The notes under the pieces were generated by a model, which saw only the letters and a list, made by a program, of their open reading frames with translations, was not told the origin of the DNA and searched no databases. A program made the translations under genes and the position numbers. Below, piece after piece: positions 9,048 through 18,828 of a stretch of 41,304 nt of DNA; position 1 is the stretch's first letter; each line of letters opens with the position of its first letter. Origin of the DNA: Gaoshiqia sediminis (GTDB taxonomy: Bacteria; Bacteroidota; Bacteroidia; Bacteroidales; Prolixibacteraceae); NCBI RefSeq assembly GCF_025907915.1, contig NZ_JAPAAF010000039.1, positions 1 to 41,304 of the forward strand, written 5' to 3'.

Positions 9048-10787
9048 ATGAAAAAATATAGAAATAAATTATTTAGCACAGCTAAGATTTTCATGCTACT
9101 CGGTTTGTTTTTACTTACATTTTCATGTGATGAAGACAAATATATGGATGAAGTGCCGCTGGACTTTCAATCACCTGAAAACTCTTTTGTAACCAACGAT
9201 GATTTTGTTGCAGCCATTTATCAATTGCACGTAACTGTTCGCAATGAGTTGTGGGGGCAGGGCGGACGTGATGATATGCCCCGCTTAGCCTGGTATGGAA
9301 CCGACCTTTGTTGTACTTATTTTGATACCTCAGGTAGTCAGGATTATAAGGCCAGGTGGGGTGCCGATGGGGTTCAAACCAATTTATGGAAAACATTTTA
9401 CAAATTGATTTATGACGCGAATGTAATCATTGGACGTTCAGTGTCATCCGAAAGTAAACTTACACCTGACGAACAGGTAGTTATTGAGGCAGAAGCACGC
9501 TTTTTCAGAGGATATGCCTATACCATGCTCGCTCATTTGTGGGGGGGTGTTCCAATTGTTTTGGAAGAGACTTCAGGGCCCAAAAAGGATTATGTTCGTG
9601 CAAGCCGCGATGAAACCTATCTGCAGGCTGCCAGCGACCTTAAATTTGCAGCTGAAAATTTACCTGATATTGATGAAGTTGAGGAATCAAGAATCAATAA
9701 ACTGGCTGCCAGCCATGTTTTATCCGAAGTGTATATCTCACTGAAAAAATGGAATGAAGCTATTGCCGAAGCATCAAAAGTAATCGATCATCCAAACACA
9801 GCCTTAATGACACAAAGATTCGGATCACGCGTGAACGATACAGCACACCCGGAATATCCATGGGGCAGAGGAAACGACAAAGACCCTTATTGGGATTTGT
9901 TTCAACCCGGTAACCAGGACCGTTCTGCCGGAAATAAAGAGTCCATTTGGAACCTCCAGTATGCTTATCAGGTTAGTGGTGGTGGAGATAACAATTACCT
10001 GCTTGAACGCTTTGTAGGGCCATTTATTACCCGTGCAACCTTGAAACAAAGTGATGGGAAAACTGTTGCCGTATGTGTGTCTCCAAGTACTTACTACATG
10101 GGACGCTCGCAAGGATTCATGAAACCAAGTTCTTATTTCTTAAAGTCATTATGGAACAAAAGTGGTTGGGATACTGACCTTCGTAACTCGTCGTACAACA
10201 TCGTCCGCGATATTAAAGTAAACAATCCCGGATCCGAGTTCCATGGAAAATGGATTATTGCTGATGATTTACCTGTCATACTAAGTAGTAACAATGACAC
10301 AGCCAGGTACTACTACCCGATGGTTATGAAAGTTACTACTCCGGAGAAACATCCGGCAGAGTTCTGGGATCCAAATCAAACAATACCGGGAACGGTATTG
10401 GGTACTGTTCAGCAAACCTGGCGTAAACACTATATGATTCGTTTGGCTGAAACTTACCTGCTAAGGGCTGAAGCTTACCTTGGTTCGGGAGATAAAATAA
10501 AAGCCGCTGCTGATATTAATGAAGTTAGAAGAAGGTCAAACGCTCCTGATGTATCTTCAGATGATGTGGATATAGACTATATCATGGATGAACAGTTGCG
10601 GGAACTTTCGTTTGAAACATTGCGCATTTTCACGCTGGGGCGTTTGAATAAAATTGTGGAACGTAATAGGGAAGTCAATCCGCTGGTTGGCATCAAAATT
10701 GGCGATCATCAAACCGTTTGGGCCATTCCAAATAGTGAAATACAAAAAAATACCGGCGCCGAACTAGAGCAAAATCCTGGCTATTAA
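9048..10787 (+). CDS. SusD/RagB-family glycan-binding lipoprotein (module 1)
   Basis: This 579-residue surface lipoprotein forms the lid of the SusC at 5679, whose stop is only 15 bases upstream. The signal peptide ends in LLTFSC (lipid cysteine C27) followed by acidic DEDK, as expected for surface export. TPR-like helices with AEARFFRGYAYTMLAHLWGGVPIV and a second helical block with RLAETYLLRAEAYL are typical of the family. The C-terminus ends in NPGY, a family hallmark. It would bind the polysaccharide or its oligosaccharides at the cell surface. A strong hairpin at 10814-10855 follows, so the sigma-FecR-SusC-SusD block probably ends here as a transcription unit or is partly attenuated. Confidence 0.95.
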   Translation: MKKYRNKLFSTAKIFMLLGLFLLTFSCDEDKYMDEVPLDFQSPENSFVTNDDFVAAIYQLHVTVRNELWGQGGRDDMPRLAWYGTDLCCTYFDTSGSQDYKARWGADGVQTNLWKTFYKLIYDANVIIGRSVSSESKLTPDEQVVIEAEARFFRGYAYTMLAHLWGGVPIVLEETSGPKKDYVRASRDETYLQAASDLKFAAENLPDIDEVEESRINKLAASHVLSEVYISLKKWNEAIAEASKVIDHPNTALMTQRFGSRVNDTAHPEYPWGRGNDKDPYWDLFQPGNQDRSAGNKESIWNLQYAYQVSGGGDNNYLLERFVGPFITRATLKQSDGKTVAVCVSPSTYYMGRSQGFMKPSSYFLKSLWNKSGWDTDLRNSSYNIVRDIKVNNPGSEFHGKWIIADDLPVILSSNNDTARYYYPMVMKVTTPEKHPAEFWDPNQTIPGTVLGTVQQTWRKHYMIRLAETYLLRAEAYLGSGDKIKAAADINEVRRRSNAPDVSSDDVDIDYIMDEQLRELSFETLRIFTLGRLNKIVERNREVNPLVGIKIGDHQTVWAIPNSEIQKNTGAELEQNPGY

Positions 10788-10813
10788 AACTTCAGGATTG
10801 AAACAAATTTTGA

Positions 10814-10855
10814 AATAAGAATAAGCCTGCCTGGTCAGGCGGGCTTATTCTTATT
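10814..10855 (+). terminator. Strong 20-bp stem-loop after susD of module 1
   Basis: The arms at 10814-10833 (AATAAGAATAAGCCTGCCTG) and 10836-10855 pair over 20 bp with a single G-U wobble and almost no loop. The arms carry A-rich and T-rich outer ends, so it could work as a terminator in both directions. It starts 27 bases after the susD stop. The 189 bases between it and the next start contain only a 7-bp inverted repeat (TACCAGT/ACTGGTA). Confidence 0.75.
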
Positions 10856-11044
10856 AGCCATCTGAGAGACCAGGCTATATTCTCTCTTTGGTACCAGTAA
10901 TATTTGATCATCTCGAAAATCCGGTCTCAGAGAATCGCGTTTAAAGTGATTCGTCACAAAACTGGTAATATCGAGGAATAATTCAATATACTACCTCAGA
11001 TAATCACTCGCTTACAATTACGAATTAATCAGATACTCGTGTAT

Positions 11045-13270
11045 ATGAATAATAGCAATTTTCTTCTTGTTTTATTTTTAGTGGTTTTTTCAAATTTTCT
11101 TTTTGCACAAAAGAACGTTAAAACCTCCGACACTAATGACGAAATCACAATCACTGCTCGCATAGAGGATGGCTACGACTTGTGGTTGCGCTATGTTAAG
11201 GTGCAGGATTCAGAGCTGCTGGCGCATTACCGGAACAATTTGACACAGATTATTGTCCAGGGCGATTCGCCGACAGCCAACGCGACAAGGGAAGAGCTGC
11301 AACGGGGACTGTCGGGGCTATTGGGCAGGGAAGTCCCGTTGGGCGATGCTGTCACCCTGAATGGTGCCGTTGTGGTCGCTGCGCCAGATTCCTTATCGGA
11401 TGAACTAACGCCGGTGCACGGTGATGGCTACGTTTTGCTCACAAAGAAGGTAGGAGGCAAAGAGATCACCATCATTGGTGCAAAAACCTCCTTGGGGGCA
11501 CTTTATGGGGCATTTGGCCTGTTGCGTCTGATCCAGACCAATCAACCTATTAGCAAGCTGAACGTGATGGACAATCCAATGATTCAACACAGGATGCTGA
11601 ATCATTGGGATAATACCAGCGGGCGGGGCACTTATTTTGGACGTTCAATCAACCTTTCAAAGTGGTATGAATTGCCGGAAAAGCTGGATCCGCTTTACAC
11701 CGATTATGCGCGCGCCAATGCTTCGATAGGGATCAATGGAACAGTTATCAATAACTTTACGGTTGACCTTCTGCGCACGGAAGATCTGAAAAAAATGGCG
11801 GGGTTAGCTAAGGTTTACCGGCCCTATGGGATACGCATTTACCTCTCGATCAATTTTGCCTCGCCGCTGAAAGCGACAGAGGAGACGAGGGGAGGAATTG
11901 GCGACCTGGATACCGCTGATCCGCGAGACCCTCGTGTTGCCACTTGGTGGAAAAACAAGGCTGACGAGATCTACTCCATTATTCCCGATTTTGGCGGATT
12001 CCTGGTTAAGGCCGATTCGGAAGGAATGCCTGGTCCAAAGCAGTACGGACGCGATCACGCCGAGGCGGCCAACATGCTGGCAGCCGCGCTGGAACCCCAT
12101 GGAGGACTCCTTATCTGGCGAGCCTTCGTTTATGATCAGGATGTTGATCCCGACCGTGCCAAACGTTCATACAAGGACTTCAAACCGCTGGATGGAAAGT
12201 TCGCTTCCAATGTTATCGTACAGGTCAAGAATGGTCCATTGGATTTTCAACCAGACGAACCGTTTCATCCGCTCTTTGGTTCGATGCCTCAAACCCCGTT
12301 GATGATGGAATTTGAAATAAAGCAGGAATATCATGGCCGTGTTACAGACCTCGTCTATTTGGGCGAACAGTGGGCGGAAGTCTTGAAGTCCGATACATTC
12401 GAAAACGGAAAAGGTTCGACAATAGCTAAGGTGGTCGATGGCTCGCTGCATGGGCATGCAATAACGGGCATAGCAGGGGTGGCCAACATTGGTGACGACC
12501 GCAACTGGACTAATCATCCCTTCGCACAAGCAAACTGGTACGCCTTTGGCCGTCTGGCGTGGAATCCACACTTAGAAGCCGATGAGATTGCCAGGGAATG
12601 GGTTCGGATGACCTGGGGCAATGAGCATACACTGGTGAATACCCTACAGACGATGATGAAAGGTTCCTGGCAAGCTGCCGTGGATGTCAGGAGTCCATTG
12701 GGCCTGAATTTTGTATGCGCGCGCGATCATCACAATCCCGATCCGGCAGGAAGGGTCAACGACTACTGGTACGCCGACAAAAACGGAATCGGCTATAATA
12801 GGACAGATCATGCCGAGAGCGGCTGGAACGAAACCGGTAATAACGAAAACAAGATCGGCTATGATCGGAAAGATTTAGCCGGGAACAACTGGAAAGAAAC
12901 AGGTACCAATTATGTAGGGCAATATAACGAGCCGCTGCGGACGATGTTCAATGATATGAAACAATGTCCGAAGGAATATCTCCTTTGGTTTCATTTTGTG
13001 CCATGGGATTACAAAATGAAATCGGGGCGTAACCTGTGGGAGGAGTTGTGCTATAAATACGAAAGCGGATATGAATATGCAAAAACGTTGCAAAAAGAGT
13101 GGAAATCACTCGAAGGGTTGGTTGATGCCGAACGTTTCGCTCTGGTTTCCCGAAAGCTGGATGAACAGGAGGCACACCATAAATTGTGGCGTGATACATG
13201 CGTAACTTTCTTTGCACGGACGAGTGGACTGGAGATACCGAGCTTTGTGGAGGGCTTGCCATCTCATTAG
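11045..13270 (+). CDS. GH67 alpha-glucuronidase, copy 1
   Basis: This 741-residue exported enzyme would release alpha-1,2-linked (4-O-methyl)glucuronic acid from the non-reducing end of glucuronoxylo-oligosaccharides. A Sec signal peptide ends near FLFAQ. An in-frame GTG at 11039 is possible, but ATG 11045 directly precedes the signal. Domains are GH67 N (about 35-150), the catalytic barrel (about 155-480) and the C-terminal domain. E326 in KADSEG is the expected general acid; D400 in NGPLDF and E428 in KQEYHG match the catalytic-base pair by motif and by their 28-residue spacing. Residues 582-625 carry a diverged 22-codon tandem duplication absent from copy 2 at 16589. It begins the enzyme block after module 1. 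Confidence 0.9.
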   Translation: MNNSNFLLVLFLVVFSNFLFAQKNVKTSDTNDEITITARIEDGYDLWLRYVKVQDSELLAHYRNNLTQIIVQGDSPTANATREELQRGLSGLLGREVPLGDAVTLNGAVVVAAPDSLSDELTPVHGDGYVLLTKKVGGKEITIIGAKTSLGALYGAFGLLRLIQTNQPISKLNVMDNPMIQHRMLNHWDNTSGRGTYFGRSINLSKWYELPEKLDPLYTDYARANASIGINGTVINNFTVDLLRTEDLKKMAGLAKVYRPYGIRIYLSINFASPLKATEETRGGIGDLDTADPRDPRVATWWKNKADEIYSIIPDFGGFLVKADSEGMPGPKQYGRDHAEAANMLAAALEPHGGLLIWRAFVYDQDVDPDRAKRSYKDFKPLDGKFASNVIVQVKNGPLDFQPDEPFHPLFGSMPQTPLMMEFEIKQEYHGRVTDLVYLGEQWAEVLKSDTFENGKGSTIAKVVDGSLHGHAITGIAGVANIGDDRNWTNHPFAQANWYAFGRLAWNPHLEADEIAREWVRMTWGNEHTLVNTLQTMMKGSWQAAVDVRSPLGLNFVCARDHHNPDPAGRVNDYWYADKNGIGYNRTDHAESGWNETGNNENKIGYDRKDLAGNNWKETGTNYVGQYNEPLRTMFNDMKQCPKEYLLWFHFVPWDYKMKSGRNLWEELCYKYESGYEYAKTLQKEWKSLEGLVDAERFALVSRKLDEQEAHHKLWRDTCVTFFARTSGLEIPSFVEGLPSH
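12788..12919 (+). repeat. Diverged 22-codon tandem duplication inside GH67 copy 1
   Basis: Two in-frame 66-base units (12788-12853 and 12854-12919) encode segments beginning IGYNRTDHAESGW and IGYDRKDLAGNNW. Eleven of 22 residues are identical. The GH67 at 16589 has a single GIGFDRT segment at the equivalent place, so copy 1 carries an insertion in its C-terminal domain. Confidence 0.7.
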
Positions 13271-13329
13271 GAAAGAAGGCTAACACTAAATAAATTGATG
13301 AGAAACTGGATTAATTAAAACAAACAACA

Positions 13330-14922
13330 TTGAAAAAGCCTATCACATTTTTGGTTGTATTGACTTCCATCGCATCAATTGCTGGCTCAAAAAATAGTAA
13401 ACCGAACATCCTATTTGCCATTAGTGATGACCAATCATTTGCCCATACCGGTTTTGCAGGCTGCAACTTTGTTAAGACACCGGCTTTCGACCGGGTGGCC
13501 CGCGAAGGCGTTTATTTTAGCAACTGCTATGCTGGTTCGCCAGGTTGCGCTCCCAGTAGAAGCACTATTGTAACTGGAAGATACCACTGGCAAAATGAGC
13601 AGTCGGGGCAGCATGCCTCTTCATGGATGAAGAATCATGTTCCGTTTGTGGATTTACTGGAAGCAAACGGATATGCTACCGGGCGGACAGGAAAAGGTGT
13701 GGCTCCGTTCCGGTATGCACGCACACCGATGGACTCACTCTGGAGAGCGACCGATGCAGCAGGGATTGAACATAGTCAAATCCGGTATCAAAAATGTTCG
13801 TTAAATGACGAACGAACTGCAGAAGGAATAAGCGATATCAATTATTTCGAGAACTTCAAATATTTCGTTGAACATGTTCGAGGCGACAAACCTTTTTTCT
13901 TCTGGTATGGAGCCAAAGAACCTCATCGCGATTATGAACGGGATTCATGGAAGCGAAATGGTAAAAAGTTGGAAGACGATGAGTTACCTGGTTTTTTTCC
14001 CGATCACGAAATTGTACGGGGAGACCTGCTCGATTATGCTGTGGAAATAGAATGGTTCGATCTGCACTTGCAGCGCATGTTAGCGTACCTGGAGGAAACC
14101 GGAGAACTGGAAAATACTATTGTTATTGTCACTTCCGACAACGGAATGCCGTTTCCCCGGGCAAAAGCGAATTGCTACGACTATGGAGTCCATGTTCCTT
14201 TTGCGATTCGTTTCCCCAAGGAATTTCCGGGGAACCGCATTGTTTCCGACCTGCTCAGTTTTACAGATTTGGCTCCTACAATTCTTGAGCTGACAAGAAC
14301 AAGTACAAAAGGGATGCTCCCAATTTCCGGCGTAAGCATCTTAAATATTCTGAAATCGAAAAAAGAAGGGACTGTCAATCCGTCTAGAGAATATGTTTTT
14401 GCAGGACGTGAACGGCATTCTTCTTCAAGATACATGAACCGTGGTTATCCGCAGAGACTAATCCGAAGCAAGGATTTTCTTTTGATCTGGAACTTAAAAC
14501 CCGACCGTTGGCCGGCCGGCGCCCCTCAGGTGATAAAGTCCGGAACGAAGAATGAACTTGTGCCCATGTTTGGAATTGATGAGCAGGGTAAACATCATGC
14601 TGAATGGGCATTTACTGATATTGACGCTTCGCCGTCAAAATCGTTTATTGTTGAAAATTGGCAAGGTGCCAAATTCAGATACTTTTTTGACTTGGCTGTT
14701 GCCAAACGGCCGGAATACGAATTATTCAATGTAAAAGAGGATCCATTCTGCCTTGATAACCTTGCCGGAAAGCCTGAATATGCATGTGTGGAGCAGGAGA
14801 TGAAAATTACATTATTGGCGGAGTTGAAAAAATCGGCTGATCCGCGCATTGTCGGACCGGAAAAAGAACTCTTCGATTCCTATATCCGGTATAGCCCGAT
14901 ACGGGAATTTCCAAGACCTTGA
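13330..14922 (+). CDS. S1-family sulfatase with CAPSR motif, TTG start
   Basis: This 530-residue exported sulfatase of the formylglycine-dependent alkaline-phosphatase-like fold would remove an ester sulfate (or N-sulfate) from a sugar. C73 in CAPSRSTIVTGRY is the residue converted to formylglycine. D33-D34 in ISDDQ and the SDNG motif bind calcium. The start codon is TTG: no in-frame ATG precedes the signal peptide (MKKPITFLVVLTSIASIAG when translated), and the next ATG is past the active site. After the catalytic-type lysine K122 the usual nearby histidine is missing (TGKGVAP). The general look is closest to sulfamidase-like S1 sulfatases, but the sulfate position cannot be called. It sits between GH67 copy 1 (59 bases) and a second sulfatase (42 bases). 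Confidence 0.9.
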   Translation: MKKPITFLVVLTSIASIAGSKNSKPNILFAISDDQSFAHTGFAGCNFVKTPAFDRVAREGVYFSNCYAGSPGCAPSRSTIVTGRYHWQNEQSGQHASSWMKNHVPFVDLLEANGYATGRTGKGVAPFRYARTPMDSLWRATDAAGIEHSQIRYQKCSLNDERTAEGISDINYFENFKYFVEHVRGDKPFFFWYGAKEPHRDYERDSWKRNGKKLEDDELPGFFPDHEIVRGDLLDYAVEIEWFDLHLQRMLAYLEETGELENTIVIVTSDNGMPFPRAKANCYDYGVHVPFAIRFPKEFPGNRIVSDLLSFTDLAPTILELTRTSTKGMLPISGVSILNILKSKKEGTVNPSREYVFAGRERHSSSRYMNRGYPQRLIRSKDFLLIWNLKPDRWPAGAPQVIKSGTKNELVPMFGIDEQGKHHAEWAFTDIDASPSKSFIVENWQGAKFRYFFDLAVAKRPEYELFNVKEDPFCLDNLAGKPEYACVEQEMKITLLAELKKSADPRIVGPEKELFDSYIRYSPIREFPRP

Positions 14923-14964
14923 AAATCAGATTGTATTGTTGTTTTTTTTGAAAAATAGTACCAG

Positions 14965-16566
14965 ATGAAAACCTCCCACTTAAAATTATCTCAATTCGTT
15001 TTACTAAGCGTGGCAACAAGTGCGTGTGCAATTGCACAGGATGAGAAACAGCACGATAAGCCTAATATCTTGGTCATCCTTGCTGATGACATGGGCTACT
15101 CGGATATTGGCTGTTACGGCGGGGAGATAAATACCCCGAATATTGATCAGTTAGCCAGAGAAGGCATTCGTTTCAGTCAGTTTTACAATGCGGCACGCTG
15201 TTGTCCAACCAGAGCATCGCTATTAACCGGCTTATATCCGCATGAAGCGGGAATGGGAGGGATGGTTTCAACGCACACTGGCAATAAAAATACTGGTCCG
15301 TACCAGGGATATCTGAATGACGAATGTGTAACCATTGCTGAAGTATTGCGTGACGCAGGTTACTACATAGCTGCAGCGGGTAAATGGCATGTGGGAGAAG
15401 ATCGTCCAAATTGGCCGATCGACAGGGGATTTGAAAATTATCACGGGCTGATTAGCGGTGCGTCAAACTATTTCGACATGACGAAGACGAAAAGTCCTAA
15501 CGTAAAGCGGGTTTTTGTTAAAGACAGTACGGCTTACGTGCCAGATCAGGCCAATTTTTACATGACTGATTTTATTACGAAAAGTGCCTTGGAGTATTTA
15601 AAAGTTGCGCAAAGCAAGGAAAAACCTTTCTTTTTATACCTGGCATATACAGCCCCGCATTGGCCATTGCATGCTTTACCTGAGGACATTCAAAAATATA
15701 GGGGCCGATTCCTAAAAGGATGGGATGTCTTACGAGAAGAACGGTTTGACAGGATGAAGGAACTTGAAATTGTGGACTCAATAATGACCTTAAGTGAACG
15801 AGATGATAGGGTGCATGCCTGGGAAACCTTGAGTGATGATCAGAAAGATAAAATGGATTTGTTGATGTCGATATATGCTGCACAGCTTGATCGCATGGAT
15901 CAGGGAATCGGCCGGGTGATGGATGAGTTGAAACAAATGGGGGTTTCGGATAACACCTTGGTTCTATTTCTTTCCGATAACGGAGCATGTGAAGAAGAAG
16001 GAATTTGGGGCAAGGATTTTTGGGGAAATTTTTGGGATGGTAAAGCTGTCCCCGGTTCAGGAGATTCTTATCATTCTTATGGTCGTTCGTGGGCAAACCT
16101 AAGTAATACGCCATTTCGGATGTTCAAAAGCTGGGTACACGAGGGCGGCATCATAACACCGCTTATTGCCCGATGGCCAAATGGAATTGATGGTGTTGGC
16201 CGTATTACCAAACAGCCAGGCACGATCATGGATATCATGGCAACCTGTTGCGATCTGGCTCAGGTTGAATACCCTGAATATCACAATGGGAAAAAGATCA
16301 AGCCTTCCCGTGGAAGAAGCCTGGCACCGATATTTAATGGAGAAACCCGTGAAAAGCCCGGTATTTTGTTTTGGGAACATCAAGGAAATGCAGCTGTTCG
16401 TGCAGGCGATTGGAAACTCGTATCAAAAGACGGAGAGGAATGGGAACTTTATAATTTGAATGAGGATCCCTCAGAATTGAATAATATGATTGAAAAAAAT
16501 CAACGTCAAGGCGATCAAATGATCGAAGCCTATCAAAAATGGTCTTCTTCGGTAGGTGTAAAGTGA
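14965..16566 (+). CDS. Arylsulfatase-like S1 sulfatase (S1_4-like), CCPTR motif
   Basis: This 533-residue protein has a signal peptide ending near CAIAQ. D41-D42 in LADDMGYSD and FLSDNGACEEEG provide metal ligands. C79 in the motif ARCCPTRASLLTG is the formylglycine site, with a second cysteine right after it. GKWHVG carries the lysine-histidine pair. NTPNIDQLAREGIRFSQFYNAARCC and HWPLHAL are typical of the large arylsulfatase-like subfamily that is abundant in polysaccharide loci of Bacteroidota. A close paralogue is encoded at 37959. Gaps of 42 bases upstream and 22 bases downstream place it in one operon with the sulfatase at 13330 and GH67 copy 2. Specific sulfate position is unknown. Confidence 0.93.
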   Translation: MKTSHLKLSQFVLLSVATSACAIAQDEKQHDKPNILVILADDMGYSDIGCYGGEINTPNIDQLAREGIRFSQFYNAARCCPTRASLLTGLYPHEAGMGGMVSTHTGNKNTGPYQGYLNDECVTIAEVLRDAGYYIAAAGKWHVGEDRPNWPIDRGFENYHGLISGASNYFDMTKTKSPNVKRVFVKDSTAYVPDQANFYMTDFITKSALEYLKVAQSKEKPFFLYLAYTAPHWPLHALPEDIQKYRGRFLKGWDVLREERFDRMKELEIVDSIMTLSERDDRVHAWETLSDDQKDKMDLLMSIYAAQLDRMDQGIGRVMDELKQMGVSDNTLVLFLSDNGACEEEGIWGKDFWGNFWDGKAVPGSGDSYHSYGRSWANLSNTPFRMFKSWVHEGGIITPLIARWPNGIDGVGRITKQPGTIMDIMATCCDLAQVEYPEYHNGKKIKPSRGRSLAPIFNGETREKPGILFWEHQGNAAVRAGDWKLVSKDGEEWELYNLNEDPSELNNMIEKNQRQGDQMIEAYQKWSSSVGVK

Positions 16567-16588
16567 AATTTATTAAACAAACCACAAT

Positions 16589-18793
16589 ATGACAACTAGA
16601 TTATCAGCCCTCAGGCAATATTTGAATTCAATGTTATTTCGAAAGATTCATTACCATTTGATCACGGTGGCGGTGTTGACTGCCCTTCTGTTTTCTTTCA
16701 CCCAACTGAAAGCAGAAAAAGCACCAGCGGAAGATGGCTACAGCATGTGGTTACGTTACAACCTGATTGAAGATGAGGTGCTGTTAAAGGAGTACCGTGA
16801 GACTTTTGAGAATATTGTTTTAACCCGAAATTCTGAGACCCTGCAGGCTGTCGAGAATGAATTGACCAAAGGGTTTACCGGTTTACTCGGTCTGTCTCCG
16901 GAAGTAAAATCTGATATTGATTCGAACGGCACATTGGTTCTGGGAACTCCGGCGAATTCAGAAATTATAGCTTCCTTGAAAATTCAAAACAAATTAGACC
17001 GGCTTGGCGAAGAAGGTTTTCTAATTGAGCAAAAAAATATTCAGGGGTATCATACCATCGTTGTCGCCGCGAATACTGACCTTGGTGTTCTGTACGGTGC
17101 ATTTCATTTATTGCGCATGATACAAACACACCAGCCACTTGCCAATCTATCAGTAGTGAGTAGACCGCACATGCCGCTCAGACTCGCCAATCACTGGGAC
17201 AATGTTGACCGTTCGGTTGAACGAGGTTACGCGGGCCTTTCTCTGTGGGAGTGGAGTACATTGCCCGAGTATAAACATCCCCGTTATGCCGACTATGCCA
17301 GAATGACCGCTTCGTTGGGGATCAATGGGGTGGCCATTAATAATGTCAATGCGGTCGCCTGGTTTATTACAGACCATTTTCTTAAAAAAATTGCTGTTTT
17401 GGCCGATATCTTCCGCCCCTATGGCATTAAGGTCTATCTTTCAATTAACTATAGCTCTCCTGTTTCTTTGGGAGGGTTGGATGGTGCTGACCCGCTTGAT
17501 TCTATGGTGATTAATTGGTGGAAAGAAAGGGTTCAACACATCTATGCCTCCATTCCCAATTTTGGAGGCTTCCTGGTGAAAGCCGACTCCGAAGGCCAGC
17601 CTGGACCTAAGACCTATGGACGAAATCATGCCCAAGGGGCGAACATGCTGGCCGAAGCTTTGGAGCCTTTTGGTGGAATTGTTATTTGGCGGGCTTTTGT
17701 TTATGGCGAAAGACAGGCGGATCGGGTTCGCGAAGCCTACGACGAGTTTGTTCCGCTCGATGGCAAGTTTAAGGACAATGTTGTCCTTCAAATAAAAAAC
17801 GGGCCGCTTGATTTTATGCCCCGCGAACCATTTTCGCCACTTTTTGGCGCTTTGCCAAAGACCAACACGCTGATTGAATTTCAGGTGACTCAGGAATATT
17901 TGGGAAATGGAAACCACCTGGTGTACAAAGGGCCTATGTTTAAAGAAATCCTGGATGCCGACACCTACGCAAAAGGGAATGGCTCTACCGTCGGAAAAGT
18001 ACTTTCAGGGGAGGTGTTCGATTATAAGTTAAGCGGAATGGCTGCCGTAGTTAATCCCGGAACCGACAGGAACTGGACCGGGCACCCTTTTGTACAATCA
18101 AGCTGGTACGCCTTTGGTCGTTTGGCTTGGGACTATTCTCTGCCAGCCGGAGAGCTCGCAGAAGAATGGATCAGGATGACTTTTTCCAATGATGAAATGG
18201 TTATTTCGACGATCAAAAAAATCATGATGACTTCAGGCGAGGCGGCTGTAAACTTCAGAGAACCGCTTGGCTTGACGCATATCGGAACCGGATCGCATTA
18301 CGGACCTGCACCCTGGTCAAACCGCTCAAATCGGTTTCATCAAGCCGATAAATACGGAATCGGTTTCGATCGAACAATAAACGGATCAAATGCAGTAGAA
18401 CAATATTATCCTCCTTTAAATGATATTTTTAACGATATTGATCGTATTCCTGAAAAGTACTTGCTCTGGTTTCATCATGTATCCTGGAATCATCAAATGA
18501 AATCAGGCCACACATTGTGGGAAGAACTGGTGTACAAATATTACGAAGGAGTTGAACAAGTTCGTCAAATGCAGGCGGAATGGGATTCGCTGGAAGGTAT
18601 GATCGACCGGCAGCGTTTTCAGCATGTCAAGGCTTTACTCGAGATTCAGGAGTGCGATGCCGTGAGATGGCGTAATTCATGTGTGCTTTATTTCCAAACT
18701 CTCTCTGAACTGCCCATACCCGAAGGACTGGAGCAACCAAAACATGACTTGGATTATTACAAAGAACTGGAACGCAAGGTATATGTGCCGTAG
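16589..18793 (+). CDS. GH67 alpha-glucuronidase, copy 2
   Basis: This 734-residue exported enzyme has the same role as the GH67 at 11045. The signal sequence is TVAVLTALLFSFTQLKA; ATG 16631 (residue 15) would give a more usual signal length and is a plausible alternative start. The catalytic set is complete: E335 in KADSEGQPGP (acid), D408 in NGPLDF and E436 in TQEYLG (base pair). A conventional GIGFDRT...GSNAVEQY segment is present, without the duplication seen in copy 1. The two GH67 copies are clearly diverged over their length, so this is an old duplication or independent acquisition, perhaps for different neighbouring decorations or for methylated versus unmethylated glucuronic acid. It follows the sulfatase at 14965 by 22 bases. 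Confidence 0.92.
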   Translation: MTTRLSALRQYLNSMLFRKIHYHLITVAVLTALLFSFTQLKAEKAPAEDGYSMWLRYNLIEDEVLLKEYRETFENIVLTRNSETLQAVENELTKGFTGLLGLSPEVKSDIDSNGTLVLGTPANSEIIASLKIQNKLDRLGEEGFLIEQKNIQGYHTIVVAANTDLGVLYGAFHLLRMIQTHQPLANLSVVSRPHMPLRLANHWDNVDRSVERGYAGLSLWEWSTLPEYKHPRYADYARMTASLGINGVAINNVNAVAWFITDHFLKKIAVLADIFRPYGIKVYLSINYSSPVSLGGLDGADPLDSMVINWWKERVQHIYASIPNFGGFLVKADSEGQPGPKTYGRNHAQGANMLAEALEPFGGIVIWRAFVYGERQADRVREAYDEFVPLDGKFKDNVVLQIKNGPLDFMPREPFSPLFGALPKTNTLIEFQVTQEYLGNGNHLVYKGPMFKEILDADTYAKGNGSTVGKVLSGEVFDYKLSGMAAVVNPGTDRNWTGHPFVQSSWYAFGRLAWDYSLPAGELAEEWIRMTFSNDEMVISTIKKIMMTSGEAAVNFREPLGLTHIGTGSHYGPAPWSNRSNRFHQADKYGIGFDRTINGSNAVEQYYPPLNDIFNDIDRIPEKYLLWFHHVSWNHQMKSGHTLWEELVYKYYEGVEQVRQMQAEWDSLEGMIDRQRFQHVKALLEIQECDAVRWRNSCVLYFQTLSELPIPEGLEQPKHDLDYYKELERKVYVP

Positions 18794-18828
18794 TTTCAGG
18801 CGATTTTTCTAAAGCTAAATGAAAAAAG

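Noticed and set aside
10886-10970. 7-bp inverted repeat TACCAGT/ACTGGTA before GH67 copy 1
   Set aside because: Too short and too widely spaced to claim as an operator or hairpin.
15575-16114. 179-codon reverse-strand open frame
   Set aside because: Antisense to the sulfatase at 14965; Pro/His-rich shadow composition with no family resemblance.
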